Shown: positions 29,745 through 30,108 of the stretch, piece after piece | Position numbering within the stretch: position 1 is the stretch's first letter | Layout of the letters: every line of letters starts with the position of its first letter | IMG/VR virus record: IMGVR_UViG_3300033179_000127 | Span: 1-30,108 of that record | Direction: 5' to 3' (one strand) | Length of the DNA stretch: 30,108 nt | Origin: a virus | The notes under the pieces: model-generated | Databases searched by the model: none | What the model was told of the DNA's origin: nothing | What the model saw: the letters and a program-made list of their open reading frames with translations, nothing else | Translations under genes and position numbers: made by a program

Positions 29745-30108
29745 TTATAGGGACCACTTGAATAATCTATTATATCGTGGGACCATACTTTCATGCATAT
29801 ATGGTCCCACGATATCTTTAAGTCTTGTTTGTTGTTTAATAGGTATATATCTAACCCATTGGTCTTTTTTCTTTTCTTCTATTCTAGTTTTTAGACCCAA
29901 ATTTTCAGATAAAACAGATTGAATATATATAATTTCTTCTTTACTAAATGCTCTAGTATGTAGTATAGTTTGATTATATACAGATTTGCCACCATCATCC
30001 ATTAGTTCAGTAAGCTAATCCTCTAGCTGTTAATAATTCACCTAAATTTTTCGGAACAATTTTCACTTTTTCCTTGTAAAACAAATTATAATAATAGTTT
30101 AAACAAGG
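29745..30108 (-). pseudogene. frameshifted LAGLIDADG endonuclease, partial (intron A)
   Basis: From the right edge the frame reads NLFYKEKVKIVPKNLGELLT and ARGLAYW, then shifts one base near 30003-30006 and continues MDDGGKSVYNQTILHTRAFS to the stop at 29745. GLAYW-xMDDGGK is the second-motif region of the GDG-type LAGLIDADG family. The shift falls exactly before the MDDGG motif. The N-terminal half is outside the window. A 16-bp inverted repeat lies inside the coding sequence. Confidence 0.75.
29772..29815. repeat. 16-bp perfect inverted repeat inside HEG
   Basis: ATATCGTGGGACCATA (29772-29787) and its exact reverse complement (29800-29815) around a 12-nt loop. The repeat is translated as DIVGPY ... 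VPRYN within the endonuclease C-terminus. Confidence 0.85.

Larger units (their letters stand above)
29346..30108 (-). mobile_element. nad5 intron A, group I, 5' part beyond window
   Basis: The 3' part of a group I intron. R at 29499-29514 (GTGATCGACTAGTCC) and S at 29458-29474 (CTTAATGTATAGTCAG) pair as GACTA/TAGTC. The R-S spacing and the CTTAATGTATAGTC form resemble intron D. A broken LAGLIDADG ORF precedes the core. The 5' splice site is outside the window. Confidence 0.82.

Overview
This window looks like part of a fungal mitochondrial genome, probably a filamentous ascomycete (Pezizomycotina). It is AT-rich, the long reading frames only stay open if TGA is read as Trp (genetic code 4), and it holds nad5 and atp9 together with many group I introns and homing-endonuclease genes (HEGs). 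Every gene I can recognise is on the minus strand, so transcription runs from high to low coordinates.

Layout in transcription order. From the right edge down to 5657 the window is one gene, nad5. Nine exons (1479 nt, 492 codons including the stop) are spread over about 24 kb. The 5' part of the gene, roughly 170 residues judging by the family, lies beyond the right edge. The exons are separated by eight complete group I introns plus one that runs off the edge. Exon edges were set from the conserved NAD5 protein, from the U-before / G-at-end rule of group I introns, and in most cases from P1 and/or P10 pairings that I could read. Two exons are very small: 26 nt and 7 nt. The introns carry double-motif LAGLIDADG ORFs, two fused four-motif LAGLIDADG ORFs, GIY-YIG ORFs and many broken copies. 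In five introns the ORF is continuous with the upstream exon.

Downstream of nad5 (about 2700-5656) there is a degenerate LAGLIDADG gene, GC-rich palindromes, a purine-rich stretch that looks like a decayed plus-strand gene, and an intact free-standing GIY-YIG gene. atp9 follows: 181 nt + 9 nt + 35 nt, split by two small ORF-less group I introns, giving exactly 74 residues. Directly after the atp9 stop sit a GIY-YIG gene and then a second copy of the atp9 3' end that differs only at silent positions. The window closes with an intact LAGLIDADG gene (1-951).

The most interesting features are the 7-nt and 9-nt micro-exons supported by intron pairing, the GIY-YIG gene bracketed by two atp9 ends, two intron ORFs that have lost the catalytic acid of both LAGLIDADG motifs but stay open (maturase candidates), the four-motif LAGLIDADG fusions, and P1 loops of 1-4 kb that hold whole genes. 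All calls come from reading the sequence; no alignment or structure program was run.
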